Positions 45,214 to 53,613 of a stretch of DNA of 64,000 nt are shown piece after piece. The notes under the pieces are model-generated. The model was not told the origin of the DNA. It worked only from the letters and a program-made list of their open reading frames with translations, and did no database searches. Within the stretch, counting starts at the first letter, position 1. The number at the start of each line of letters is the position of its first letter. This DNA comes from Acetatifactor sp. (lineage in GTDB: Bacteria > Bacillota > Clostridia > Lachnospirales > Lachnospiraceae): assembly GCA_024693365.1 (NCBI GenBank), contig JAILLF010000041.1, positions 25,652-89,651 on the forward strand, written 5' to 3'. The translations under genes were made by a program, and so were the position numbers.

Positions 45214-47214
45214 ATGACCGAGAAAGAAATCAAGCAAAAATACCAGAAGAGTTATCATTTACCCCCGAAGATGACCTATGACTGGGTAAAGAAGGAGTGC
45301 ATCACGAAGGCGCCCATCTGGTGCAGCGTGGACCTGCGCGACGGTAACCAGGCGCTGATCGAGCCCATGGACCTTGAAAGCAAGCTGGAATTTTTCAAGA
45401 TTTTGGTGGACGTTGGCTTTAAGGAGATCGAGGTTGGATTTCCCGCATCCTCCGATACCGAATACAATTTCATCCGTGCGTTGATCGAGCGTGACATGAT
45501 CCCTGACGACGTGACGATCCAGGTGCTGACTCAGGCGAGAGAGCACATCATCAAGAAGACCTTCGACTGCGTAAAGGGCGCGCCTCACGCAGTGGTTCAC
45601 CTTTACAACTCCACCTCCGTGGAGCAGCGCGAGCAGGTTTTCAAAAAGAGCAAGGAAGAGATCACGAAGATCGCGGTGGACGGCGCGAAGCTCTTAAAGA
45701 AGCTGGCTGACGAAACGGAGGGGAACTTCACCTTCGAGTACAGCCCTGAGAGCTTTTCTCAGACGGAAGTGGATTTTGCGCTGGACGTCTGCAACGCCGT
45801 GCTTGACGTGTGGAAGCCGACCAAGGAAAACAAGGCGATCATTAATCTGCCCTCCACCGTACAAGTGGCAATGCCTCATGTTTTTGCGTGCCAGATCGAA
45901 TACATGCACAAGAACTTAAAGTACAGGGACGGCGTTGTCCTCAGCGTACATCCCCACAATGACCGCGGCACGGGCATTTCCGATGCGGAGTTTGGCGTGC
46001 TTGCCGGCGCGGACCGCGTGGAGGGAACCCTCTTTGGAAACGGTGAGAGAACCGGTAACGTTGATATCGTTACTCTTGCCATGAACATGATGACCCACGG
46101 CGTGGACAGCAAGCTCGACTTCTCCCATATCATGGACGTGCGTGCAAAATATGAGAAATTCACCAACATGAAGGTGCATGAGAGAACGCCTTATGCCGGA
46201 GATCTTGTGTTTACGGCCTTCTCCGGGTCCCACCAGGATGCCATCAGCAAGGGCATGCAGTGGAGGGCGGACGGCAAGAGCGGCAAGCGCTGGGACGTAC
46301 CTTACCTTCCCATCGATCCGACCGACCTTGGACGCGAGTACGAATCCGACGTCATCCGCATCAACTCCGTATCCGGTAAGGGCGGCGTGGCATTTGTGTT
46401 AAAGCAGCAGTTTGGCTTCTCCCTGCCTCTGGCAATGCGTGAGGAGGTTGGCTATCTCATCAAGGGCGTGTCCGACAGAAGACATCAGGAGCTTCCTCCG
46501 AAGGAGATTTTCCGCATTTTTGATGAGACCTATATTCAGCCCAGAAACGTATTTATCGTTCCGGAGTGTCATTTCCGTCAGGAAAACGGCATCCAGGCTG
46601 ACGTGACCATTGAGCAGGCAAGCGGCAAGCGCGTGATCAAGACCAGCGGTAACGGCCGTCTCGATGCCGTGAGCAATGCGATCAAGACGTATTTCGGAAT
46701 TACCTACGAGCTCTCCGTTTATGAGGAGCACGCGATCTCCAAGGGATCTTCCTCCAAGGCAGCCGCATACGTTGGCATCCTTTCCGAGGGCAAGTTCTAC
46801 TGGGGCGTCGGCGTGGACGAGGACATCATCAAGGCATCCATCGCCGCGCTGGTTTCCGCAACCAACAAGCTGACGGCGGAGCAGCACGTCACCCAGGGAC
46901 GCGACGAGAGAACCGTTGAGATCATTAGCTACGTGCAAAAGCACTATGCAGACGTTACGCTGGAGAGCCTTTCCGAGTATTGCCATCTCTCCGGTCCGTA
47001 TCTTTCGAAATTCATCAAGGAAAAGACGGGAATGACCTTCCAGGACGTGGTCCGCGAGCAGCGCATGAAGAAGGCACGCGTTCTGTTAAAGGAATCCGAG
47101 CAGACCGTAGAGAGCGTTTCCGAGGCCGTTGGATATGAGAACGTGGAGCACTTTAACCGGCTGTTCAAGAAGGCATACGGCGTAACGCCGCTCCAATTCA
47201 AAAAACAGAGATAA
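45214..47214 (+). CDS. leuA: 2-isopropylmalate synthase fused to AraC-type DNA-binding domain
   Basis: LeuA condenses acetyl-CoA and 2-oxoisovalerate in leucine synthesis. The first about 560 residues are a complete enzyme: TIM barrel with metal ligands in VDLRDGNQ and SVHPHNDRGTG, FGNGERTGNVD, and the regulatory domain to about 560 (DVTIEQASGKRVIKTSGNG, ISKGSSSKAAAYVG). Residues about 567-666 are a two-helix-turn-helix AraC domain (TLESLSEYCHLSGPYLSKF and VSEAVGYENVEHFNRLFKKAYGVTPLQF). The frame is unbroken across the junction. The ATG after GGAGG is preferred to one five codons earlier. Other leucine genes are not adjacent. A terminator follows. Confidence 0.93.
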   Translation: MTEKEIKQKYQKSYHLPPKMTYDWVKKECITKAPIWCSVDLRDGNQALIEPMDLESKLEFFKILVDVGFKEIEVGFPASSDTEYNFIRALIERDMIPDDVTIQVLTQAREHIIKKTFDCVKGAPHAVVHLYNSTSVEQREQVFKKSKEEITKIAVDGAKLLKKLADETEGNFTFEYSPESFSQTEVDFALDVCNAVLDVWKPTKENKAIINLPSTVQVAMPHVFACQIEYMHKNLKYRDGVVLSVHPHNDRGTGISDAEFGVLAGADRVEGTLFGNGERTGNVDIVTLAMNMMTHGVDSKLDFSHIMDVRAKYEKFTNMKVHERTPYAGDLVFTAFSGSHQDAISKGMQWRADGKSGKRWDVPYLPIDPTDLGREYESDVIRINSVSGKGGVAFVLKQQFGFSLPLAMREEVGYLIKGVSDRRHQELPPKEIFRIFDETYIQPRNVFIVPECHFRQENGIQADVTIEQASGKRVIKTSGNGRLDAVSNAIKTYFGITYELSVYEEHAISKGSSSKAAAYVGILSEGKFYWGVGVDEDIIKASIAALVSATNKLTAEQHVTQGRDERTVEIISYVQKHYADVTLESLSEYCHLSGPYLSKFIKEKTGMTFQDVVREQRMKKARVLLKESEQTVESVSEAVGYENVEHFNRLFKKAYGVTPLQFKKQR

Positions 47215-47233
47215 CATAAGATTTTCAGCAAAA

Positions 47234-47280
47234 AAAGCCCTTTTCAGCGTGAAATTTACGTGAAAGGGCTTTATTTTTTT
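47234..47280 (+). terminator. Terminator of leuA
   Basis: AAAGCCCTTTTCA and TGAAAGGGCTTT form a long stem followed by seven T. Confidence 0.9.
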
Positions 47281-47343
47281 GACAGAATGGGATAGAATGT
47301 TTTTATTCTGGGATTTACCATCAAGGAAGGAGACATTTTTATC

Positions 47344-48975
47344 ATGTCTAAGGAAGAAAATAAGAACACTGCCGCCACGGAGGAAAAGGCGGAGAAGGTC
47401 ATGACCAAATATGATCTGAAAATGCAGAAAAGAGCGGAAGAAAAAAGAAAGGAAAAGCGGGCGAAAGACATTTCAACGGTTGTTGGCATTGTCGTTTTGT
47501 TGGCACTTGCTTGCTTGGTGCTTTCCTTCCCGATCCGCACATATCTTTCCCTTCACAGGACCTACGTTACGATCGGAAATGAAAACGTGACCAAGGTGGA
47601 ATATGATTTTGTTTATAACACCGTAGTGAATAATTACGTTAACAATTATTCGAATTACTTAAGCTGGATTGGACTTGATACCAGCAAGGACTTTGCCGAG
47701 CAGCCGTATTATGGTGATTCCTCCAAATCCTGGAAGGATTATTTTGACGAGTCTACGGTTGATTCCCTGCGCACGAACAAGGCGCTAAAGGCAGATGCCC
47801 AGGCCAAGGGATTTACGAAAGATTTGACGGAAGACTATAAGCGCATTGTAGAGAATAACAAGAAGCTTGCAAAAGAGGCAGGCGTTTCTTACAAAAAATT
47901 TCTTCAGGAATGCTACGGACCGTATGCAACGGAAAGCAGAATCAAGCCCTTCCTGGAGGAGAATCTGTTAGTTAACGCATATTACGGCAAGCTTTCCGAG
48001 GACATGACGCCCAGTGCGGACGAGATTCAGGCAAAATATGATGCGGAACCAAAGGATTATGACTTTGTGGATTACCGCATCAAACAGTTTGACGCTCAGC
48101 TTCCCACGGCACCTACGGATCTTGCGGATCCTGCTTCCGAGACGGAGACGGCTGACGGCAGCGAAGAGGAGACGGCATACGTTCCTTCCGAGGATGAGAA
48201 GAAAAAGGCCATGGCAGACGCAAAGGAACTGGCTGAGGCCGCAAAGAGCAACATTGCTTCCGAAGGAGAGGAAGTGACGGGCATCAGCTACGCTTCCACA
48301 AATGACGTCATTCGCGACTGGTTGTTTGAAGACGGAAGAAAGAGCGGCGACGTTACCGTTTTGGAGGATGAAAGCGCAAACAGAGTGTATTGCGTACAGT
48401 TTACGAAGAGATATCTTGACGAAACGCCCACGATCGACATGCGCGTCCTTATGGCAGACAATGAGGAAAAGGCTCGCGAGATGTATGACGAATGGAAAAA
48501 TGGCGGTGCAACGGAGGAATACTTCACTGAGCTTTGTAACGGAAAATACGCAGACAGCACTGTTGCAGCGGACGGTCTGCTGAAGGCAGTTTCGAAAAAT
48601 GAAGAGCTTACGGATAAAATGCATGAGTGGCTTTTTGCAGAAGGTCGTAAGGCCGGAGATTGTGAAGTAGTGACCGAAGATAACGCGGCAAGCTTTGTAA
48701 TCTACTATGTTGGAGAGAATCACCCCGATTGGTATTGTTCCATCGAAAACGATCTGCGTTCAACTGCGGTTAACGATTACGTAACGGCGCTGAAGGAAAC
48801 CTGCCAGGTGTCGGATCCTGACAAGAACCTCCATTATTTAGAAGTTGAGGCTCAGAAGAAGGCGGCAGCGGAAGCTGCAAGTGCAGCCGCAGAAACGGCA
48901 AGTACGGAAGGAACTGAGAGTTCCGCAGAAGAGGGCAACGCTGAAGACTCTCAAACCGAGAGTTCTGCTGAATAA
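47344..48975 (+). CDS. Membrane-anchored PrsA/SurA-like foldase
   Basis: A 543-aa protein with a charged cytoplasmic start, one membrane helix (TVVGIVVLLALACLVLSFPI, about 46-65), a SurA-N-like helical region (about 75-220) and two segments resembling degraded parvulin domains (IRDWLFEDGRKSGDVTVLEDE ... YCVQF and MHEWLFAEGRKAGDCEVVTEDN ... YYVGE). It likely helps exported proteins fold. A Glu-, Pro- and Thr-rich loop (about 255-285) and an Ala/Ser/Glu-rich tail look low-complexity. AAGGAGA precedes the ATG. Confidence 0.8.
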   Translation: MSKEENKNTAATEEKAEKVMTKYDLKMQKRAEEKRKEKRAKDISTVVGIVVLLALACLVLSFPIRTYLSLHRTYVTIGNENVTKVEYDFVYNTVVNNYVNNYSNYLSWIGLDTSKDFAEQPYYGDSSKSWKDYFDESTVDSLRTNKALKADAQAKGFTKDLTEDYKRIVENNKKLAKEAGVSYKKFLQECYGPYATESRIKPFLEENLLVNAYYGKLSEDMTPSADEIQAKYDAEPKDYDFVDYRIKQFDAQLPTAPTDLADPASETETADGSEEETAYVPSEDEKKKAMADAKELAEAAKSNIASEGEEVTGISYASTNDVIRDWLFEDGRKSGDVTVLEDESANRVYCVQFTKRYLDETPTIDMRVLMADNEEKAREMYDEWKNGGATEEYFTELCNGKYADSTVAADGLLKAVSKNEELTDKMHEWLFAEGRKAGDCEVVTEDNAASFVIYYVGENHPDWYCSIENDLRSTAVNDYVTALKETCQVSDPDKNLHYLEVEAQKKAAAEAASAAAETASTEGTESSAEEGNAEDSQTESSAE

Positions 48976-49086
48976 TGCAGTGCAGCCAATCAGGCAAAGG
49001 AATCAAGTAAGACAAAAAGGCAAGGATGCAGAATTCCAGACGTGTTTCTGGCGAGACTGCGTCCTTCTTTGATAAAGGGAAAATAC

Positions 49087-51246
49087 ATGAATCGTTATGA
49101 AGAAAAGGTGCTGGTGCTGGACATTGACGGCACCCTGACAAATTCAGAAAAACAGATCACTCCCGCGACGAAGGCTGGAATTCAGGAGATCCTAAAGAGA
49201 GGACATAAGGTAATCCTGGCCTCCGGACGGCCCACGCCAGGCATGCGGCGATATGAGCAGGAGCTTGAGCTGGAGAAATATGGCGGATATCTTCTGTCCT
49301 TTAACGGCGGACGGATCGTGGAATGCAGGAGCGGAGAGATTGTTTATCAAAGGCTGCTTTCGCTCAGCGTGTTGCCGAGCCTGTATCACTTTGCGAAGGA
49401 GCATGGCTGCGGGCTGATCACGTATCTGGGCGACCAAGTGATCTCCGCATTCGAGCCGGACGAGTACGTAAGGCTGGAGGCCAGGATCAACGGACTTCCG
49501 ATCCGCGTGGTGGAGAATTTCCTTGAATTTGTGGATTTTGACATCAATAAATGCCTTCTGACGGCGCCGCCGGAAGTGGCTCCGGAATATGAACGGCAGC
49601 TTCGGGAAAGCTATCAGGGAATCGCGAGCGTATATCGCTCAGAGGCATTTTTCATCGAGATCATGCCAGAGAACGTGGATAAGGCGACGTCGCTGGATCA
49701 CATGCTGGAAAGCCTTGGCATGACGAGGGAGAATGCGATCTGTTGCGGCGACGGGTTTAATGACGTTTCGATGATTAAATATGCCGGAGTCGGCGTAGCG
49801 ATGGGGAATGCAAAGCCGGAAGTGAAGGAGGCTGCGGATTACGTCACGGGAACCAATGATGAAGACGGACTTGTGGAGGTCATCGAAAAATTTATCCCAT
49901 GCGTGGCCATCGATATTCCGGAAGGCGCGAAGCAGGTATTGGAAACGCTGCATGAGGCAGGATACGAGGCATACGTGGTGGGCGGATGCGTCAGGGATTC
50001 GATCCTGGGACGGGAGCCGCAGGACTGGGACGTCACGACTTCAGCGAGACCGGAGGAAGTGAAAGCGCTGTTCCGGAGGACCATTGACACGGGGATCCAG
50101 CACGGAACGGTGACGGTCATGATCGACAGGGAGGGCTATGAGGTCACGACGTACCGGATCGACGGAAAGTATGAGGACAGCCGGCACCCCAGTGAGGTAA
50201 TCTTTACTCCCAGCCTGGAGGAAGATCTCAAGCGCCGCGATTTTACCATCAATGCCATGGCATACAATCCCAAGGACGGTCTTGTGGATCTCTTCAGTGG
50301 CCTGAAGGATGCGGAACAGGGGATCATCCGATGCGTGGGCGATCCGATGGCAAGATTTGGCGAGGATGCGCTGCGGATCATGCGTGCCGTCCGGTTTTCC
50401 GCGCAGCTGGGGTATGACATTGAGGAAAATACGAAGCGTGCCATCAGCGCGCTGGCACCGAAGCTTCACAACGTCAGTGCGGAGAGAATTCAGACGGAGC
50501 TGGTAAAGCTTTTGAAATCCGGGCATCCGGAATACCTTCGGATGGCTTATGAGACGGGGATCACGAAGATCGTGCTTCCGGAGTTTGACGTCTGCATGGA
50601 GACGCCCCAAAAGCACCCGCATCACTGTTATAACGTGGGCGAGCATACGCTTATGGCAATGACACAAGTGTCAGATGACAAAATTCTGCGTCTGACCATG
50701 CTTTTTCATGACATTGGAAAGCCGAAGTGCCTGACCCTTGACGAGGACGGAACGACACATTTTTACGGTCATCCTGCGGTGGGCGAAAAGATGACGGAGG
50801 AGATCCTGCGGCGGCTGAAGTTTGACAATGACACGATCCGCATGGTTTGCAAGCTGGTCAAGTATCATGATTACGGAAATGAGGAAGAGCCTGGCTTCCG
50901 GGCCGTACGGCGTGCAGTCAATCGCATTGGCGAGGAAGCGTTCCCGCGGATTTTTGAGGTGTGGCGAGGCGACGTGCTTGCCCAGAGCGATTACATGCGC
51001 GAGGAAAAGCTTGCGAGGATTAGGCAGTGGCAGAAGACGTACGAAAAGGTTATGGAGGAGCGTCAATGCGTGTCCCTAAAGGATCTTGCCGTTGACGGAA
51101 AGGATCTGATCGCCATGGGATTAAAGCCCGGACCGGAGATCGGGGCATGTCTGCAGGCACTTTTGGAGGAAGTTTTGGAGGAGCCGCAGCGAAATGAAAG
51201 GGAGTGGCTTGCGGAGAGGGCGAAAGAGTGGATGAGCAAGTCCTAA
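49087..51246 (+). CDS. HAD phosphatase fused to CCA-adding tRNA nucleotidyltransferase
   Basis: One 719-aa frame encodes two enzymes. Residues 1-about 275 are a Cof-type HAD phosphatase (LVLDIDGTLTNSEKQ, LASGRP, ICCGDGFNDVSM). From about 276 on comes a complete class II CCA-adding enzyme: VVGGCVRDSILGREPQDWDVTT with the metal-binding DxD-type Asp residues, RRDFTINAMAYN, then an HD domain (HHCYNVGEHTLMAM ... MLFHDIGKPKC). It likely repairs or adds the 3' CCA of tRNAs; the tRNAs in this window lack encoded CCA. The ATG after AAAGGG is chosen over one 15 codons earlier. Confidence 0.9.
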   Translation: MNRYEEKVLVLDIDGTLTNSEKQITPATKAGIQEILKRGHKVILASGRPTPGMRRYEQELELEKYGGYLLSFNGGRIVECRSGEIVYQRLLSLSVLPSLYHFAKEHGCGLITYLGDQVISAFEPDEYVRLEARINGLPIRVVENFLEFVDFDINKCLLTAPPEVAPEYERQLRESYQGIASVYRSEAFFIEIMPENVDKATSLDHMLESLGMTRENAICCGDGFNDVSMIKYAGVGVAMGNAKPEVKEAADYVTGTNDEDGLVEVIEKFIPCVAIDIPEGAKQVLETLHEAGYEAYVVGGCVRDSILGREPQDWDVTTSARPEEVKALFRRTIDTGIQHGTVTVMIDREGYEVTTYRIDGKYEDSRHPSEVIFTPSLEEDLKRRDFTINAMAYNPKDGLVDLFSGLKDAEQGIIRCVGDPMARFGEDALRIMRAVRFSAQLGYDIEENTKRAISALAPKLHNVSAERIQTELVKLLKSGHPEYLRMAYETGITKIVLPEFDVCMETPQKHPHHCYNVGEHTLMAMTQVSDDKILRLTMLFHDIGKPKCLTLDEDGTTHFYGHPAVGEKMTEEILRRLKFDNDTIRMVCKLVKYHDYGNEEEPGFRAVRRAVNRIGEEAFPRIFEVWRGDVLAQSDYMREEKLARIRQWQKTYEKVMEERQCVSLKDLAVDGKDLIAMGLKPGPEIGACLQALLEEVLEEPQRNEREWLAERAKEWMSKS

Positions 51247-51366
51247 CGCTAGCAAGGCCGCTTTTGGAATATTAACAAGTTGGGCATAAAACTGGCCTGC
51301 GATTCATAAGTTTAGACATGACGACGGTAAAAACGATTGTCACAGTATGGAATCGGAGGGCGGGAC

Positions 51367-52488
51367 ATGAATGACAGAGCTGTCAGTTTACTGGAACAAT
51401 ATGAAGTAGAGGTGTCGGGAACCCGGAAGGGTCGGGGTGCCATTCTCTGTGATACGGACAAAGGCACGCTGATCTTCAAGGAATACACGGGGAATCCGCA
51501 GCATCTGCGGATACAGCAAAGACTCCTTCGCACGGTTGAGGAGCAGGGGCTGGTGGAGGCGGAGCAACTCCTTTCCACAAAGGAGGGCGAACTCTTTGTC
51601 CGGGATCATGACGGCGTTAAATATCTATTAAAGACGTATCGCGAGGGCAGAGAGTGCAACGTTCGGGAGACGGAGGAATGTCTTGCGGCGGTGCGCGTGC
51701 TTGCAAAGCTCCACCTGTCAACGCAGGATGGTCTGTTGCCGGAACCGGAGTTGCCCGGACAGGGAGACCCATCGCCGGAACCGGAGTTGCCCGGACAGGG
51801 CATCCAATCACTTGAGCCAGGTCTATCCGGACAAGGAGACCCATCGCCGGATTTGCGTACCTCTGAGCAGGGAGGTCAACCGCCTCAGCCAGCGCCCGAG
51901 GTTCCCTTCAACGTGGCAGCGGAATATGAGAAGCGAAACCGCGAGCTTCGCCGGATCCGGAAGTTTCTTTTGGGTCGAAGCCAGAAGACTTGGTTTGAGA
52001 TTTCGCTCCTTGGCTGCTTTGACAGATTTATGGAAATGGCGCGGGAGGCCTCGGAGGGCTGGCAGTCTTATGCGGCTGCGGCGCGGAAGAACCCGCGGGA
52101 GGCATACTGTCATGGAGATTATCAGTATCACAACATGCTCTGGCACCAAAGAAATTGGTATCTGATTAATTTTGAACGATGCATTTTGGATGATCCCGTG
52201 CGGGATCTGCATCTTTTGATGCGAAAGCTCTTGGAGAAGAGCGGGTGGTCCGTTTCCCTTGGGGAAAAGCTCCTTGGCGAGTATGAAAGTATCCGGCCGC
52301 TCTCTGCCATCAGCAGGATCGATCTGTATTACCGGCTTGCATATCCGGAGAAGTTTTGGAAAATTGCGAATTTTTATTATAATTCAGGAAAGGCGTGGAT
52401 TCCCTGGAAGAATTTGGAGAAGCTCGAAAAACTGATGGCGCAGGAGAAAGAGAAAAAGGAATTTCTGGATACGGTTTTCCGGATTTAG
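51367..52488 (+). CDS. CotS-like spore coat kinase-fold protein with repeats
   Basis: A 373-aa protein with an aminoglycoside-phosphotransferase fold: N-lobe (FKEYTGNPQHLRIQQRLL), catalytic loop CHGDYQYHNMLW and LINFERCILDDP, where the usual DFD metal site reads NFE. That pattern fits CotS-family coat proteins, which are probably poor kinases. Residues about 124-180 hold repeats of a PEPELPGQGDPS-type unit (39-nt DNA repeats), an expansion between lobes. GGAGGGCGGGAC lies before the ATG. A weak sigma-E-like element is upstream. Confidence 0.83.
   Translation: MNDRAVSLLEQYEVEVSGTRKGRGAILCDTDKGTLIFKEYTGNPQHLRIQQRLLRTVEEQGLVEAEQLLSTKEGELFVRDHDGVKYLLKTYREGRECNVRETEECLAAVRVLAKLHLSTQDGLLPEPELPGQGDPSPEPELPGQGIQSLEPGLSGQGDPSPDLRTSEQGGQPPQPAPEVPFNVAAEYEKRNRELRRIRKFLLGRSQKTWFEISLLGCFDRFMEMAREASEGWQSYAAAARKNPREAYCHGDYQYHNMLWHQRNWYLINFERCILDDPVRDLHLLMRKLLEKSGWSVSLGEKLLGEYESIRPLSAISRIDLYYRLAYPEKFWKIANFYYNSGKAWIPWKNLEKLEKLMAQEKEKKEFLDTVFRI
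51736..51855 (+). repeat. In-frame 36-39 nt repeats in the CotS-like gene
   Basis: About three units containing GAGTTGCCCGGACAGGG and GACCCATCGCCGG encode Pro/Gly/Gln-rich sequence. The first two are nearly identical; the third is diverged. Confidence 0.85.
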
Positions 52489-52506
52489 GGAAAACCATAA
52501 AAAACC

Positions 52507-52535
52507 TTGACAAAGCCAATAAAAACGGCTATATT
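52507..52535 (+). promoter_or_regulatory. Sigma-A promoter of hup
   Basis: TTGACA and TATATT are 17 nt apart, about 70 bp before the HU start. Confidence 0.85.
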
Positions 52536-52606
52536 CTTGTTTAGGCTCGCGTTCCGGAGGAATGGCGGGCATGACATTTTATACCAACAGGAAGGAGTTC
52601 TAAACA

Positions 52607-52882
52607 ATGAACAAGGCAGAATTGATCGCAGCAATCGCTGAGAACGCAGAAATTTCCAAGAAGGATGCAGAGAAGGCCCTGAAGGCTTTCACTGACGTCG
52701 TGACCAATGAGTTAAAGAAGGGTGAGAAGGTTCAGCTGGTTGGCTTCGGCACTTTCGAAGTATCCGCAAGGGCAGCCAGAGAGGGCAGAAACCCTGCTAC
52801 CAATAAGACCATCAAGATTCCTGCTTCCAAGGCACCTAAGTTCAAGGCTGGCAAGGCTCTGAAGGATGAGATCAACGCATAA
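52607..52882 (+). CDS. hup: DNA-binding protein HU
   Basis: A 91-aa nucleoid protein with the full HU signature: MNKAELIAAIAENAEISKKDAEKAL, VQLVGFGTFEVSARAAREGRNPATNKTI and the C-terminal FKAGKALKDEIN. It binds and bends DNA without sequence preference. It has its own strong promoter and is followed 11 bp later by rqcP. Confidence 0.97.
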   Translation: MNKAELIAAIAENAEISKKDAEKALKAFTDVVTNELKKGEKVQLVGFGTFEVSARAAREGRNPATNKTIKIPASKAPKFKAGKALKDEINA

Positions 52883-52893
52883 GGGTTGAAAAA

Positions 52894-53133
52894 ATGAGAC
52901 TGGACAAATATTTAAAAGTATCCCGATTAATCAAGCGCCGCACGGTGGCCAACGAGGCCTGTGACGGCGGAAGGGTCATGATCAATGACAAGCCTGCAAA
53001 GGCTTCCACAAACGTTAAGGTAGGCGACGTAATCACCATTGGCTTCGGCAATAAGGAAGTCAAGGTGGAGGTGCTTGACGTGCAAGAGACCGTCCGCAAG
53101 GAAGAGGCCTCGGAAATGTTTAAATATCTGTGA
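52894..53133 (+). CDS. rqcP: S4-domain protein RqcP
   Basis: A 79-aa S4 RNA-binding protein (MRLDKYLKVSRLIKRRTVANEACDGGRVMINDKPAK). In Bacillus the same gene (yabO) acts in ribosome-associated quality control, helping RqcH add Ala tails to stalled peptides. The order hup-rqcP-yabP-yabQ-divIC matches the Bacillus-type block. Confidence 0.92.
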   Translation: MRLDKYLKVSRLIKRRTVANEACDGGRVMINDKPAKASTNVKVGDVITIGFGNKEVKVEVLDVQETVRKEEASEMFKYL

Positions 53134-53142
53134 ACAGGGCAA

Positions 53143-53170
53143 GGCCGCACGAATTTCGTGCGGTCTTTTT
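53143..53170 (+). terminator. Terminator of hup-rqcP
   Basis: CCGCACGAA and TTCGTGCGG form a 9-bp stem with one unpaired base between them and are followed by TCTTTTTT. Confidence 0.88.
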
Positions 53171-53180
53171 TATTTTCACA

Positions 53181-53228
53181 GGTTTGTGCCGCGGGTGTGT
53201 CACGGGGACGTGTCTACTGACACAAACC
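53181..53228. repeat. REP-like palindromic element, copy 3
   Basis: The core 53197-53223 is the exact reverse complement of copy 2. Outer arms GGTTTGTG and CACAAACC extend the dyad here. It lies between the rqcP terminator and the yabP promoter. Confidence 0.85.
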
Positions 53229-53230
53229 AT

Positions 53231-53259
53231 GGCATATATCCTCCAACAGAACATATACT
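53231..53259 (+). promoter_or_regulatory. Likely sigma-E sporulation promoter of yabP
   Basis: GGCATATA and CATATACT are separated by 13 nt, close to the sigma-E consensus (GKCATATT, N13-15, CATACAMT). yabP and yabQ are mother-cell genes in Bacillus. Confidence 0.65.
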
Positions 53260-53309
53260 GTGTTGACGGGCCGGCAGCGTAGCAAACGCCGGCCGAAGGA
53301 GGATTGCCT

Positions 53310-53600
53310 ATGGAAGAATTGAACGTTCCCGTGAAGAGCCATAAAATGACGATGTCCGGGCGAAAAACCTGCACCCTAAGCGGCGTGAAGGACGTTCTGT
53401 CCTTTGACCTGCATGAGGTTTTGCTGGAGACGGAGCAGGGGATGCTTCTGATCAAGGGAGAGGACTTACACGTAAGCCGGCTGACGTTGGAAAAGGGCGA
53501 GGTCGACGTGGACGGAAGGCTGGACAGTTTTGCCTATTCCGACGCGCCGCAGAGCGGGCAGCAGAAGGCGGCGTCCCTGCTCACGCGCCTGTTCCGATAG
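53310..53600 (+). CDS. yabP: Sporulation protein YabP
   Basis: A 96-aa protein with the YabP/YqfC core (KSHKMTMSGRKTCTLSGVKDVLSFDLHEVLLETEQGMLLIKGEDLHVSRLTLEKGEVDVDG). In Bacillus it is needed for spore cortex formation together with YabQ. The ATG after AAGGAGG is preferred to a TTG two codons upstream. Confidence 0.9.
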   Translation: MEELNVPVKSHKMTMSGRKTCTLSGVKDVLSFDLHEVLLETEQGMLLIKGEDLHVSRLTLEKGEVDVDGRLDSFAYSDAPQSGQQKAASLLTRLFR

Positions 53601-53613
53601 GGGGGCGGCTTAA

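Noticed and set aside
47968..48723. 251-codon minus-strand frame inside the foldase gene
   Set aside because: Antisense shadow of a well-supported gene, without ribosome binding site or known domain.
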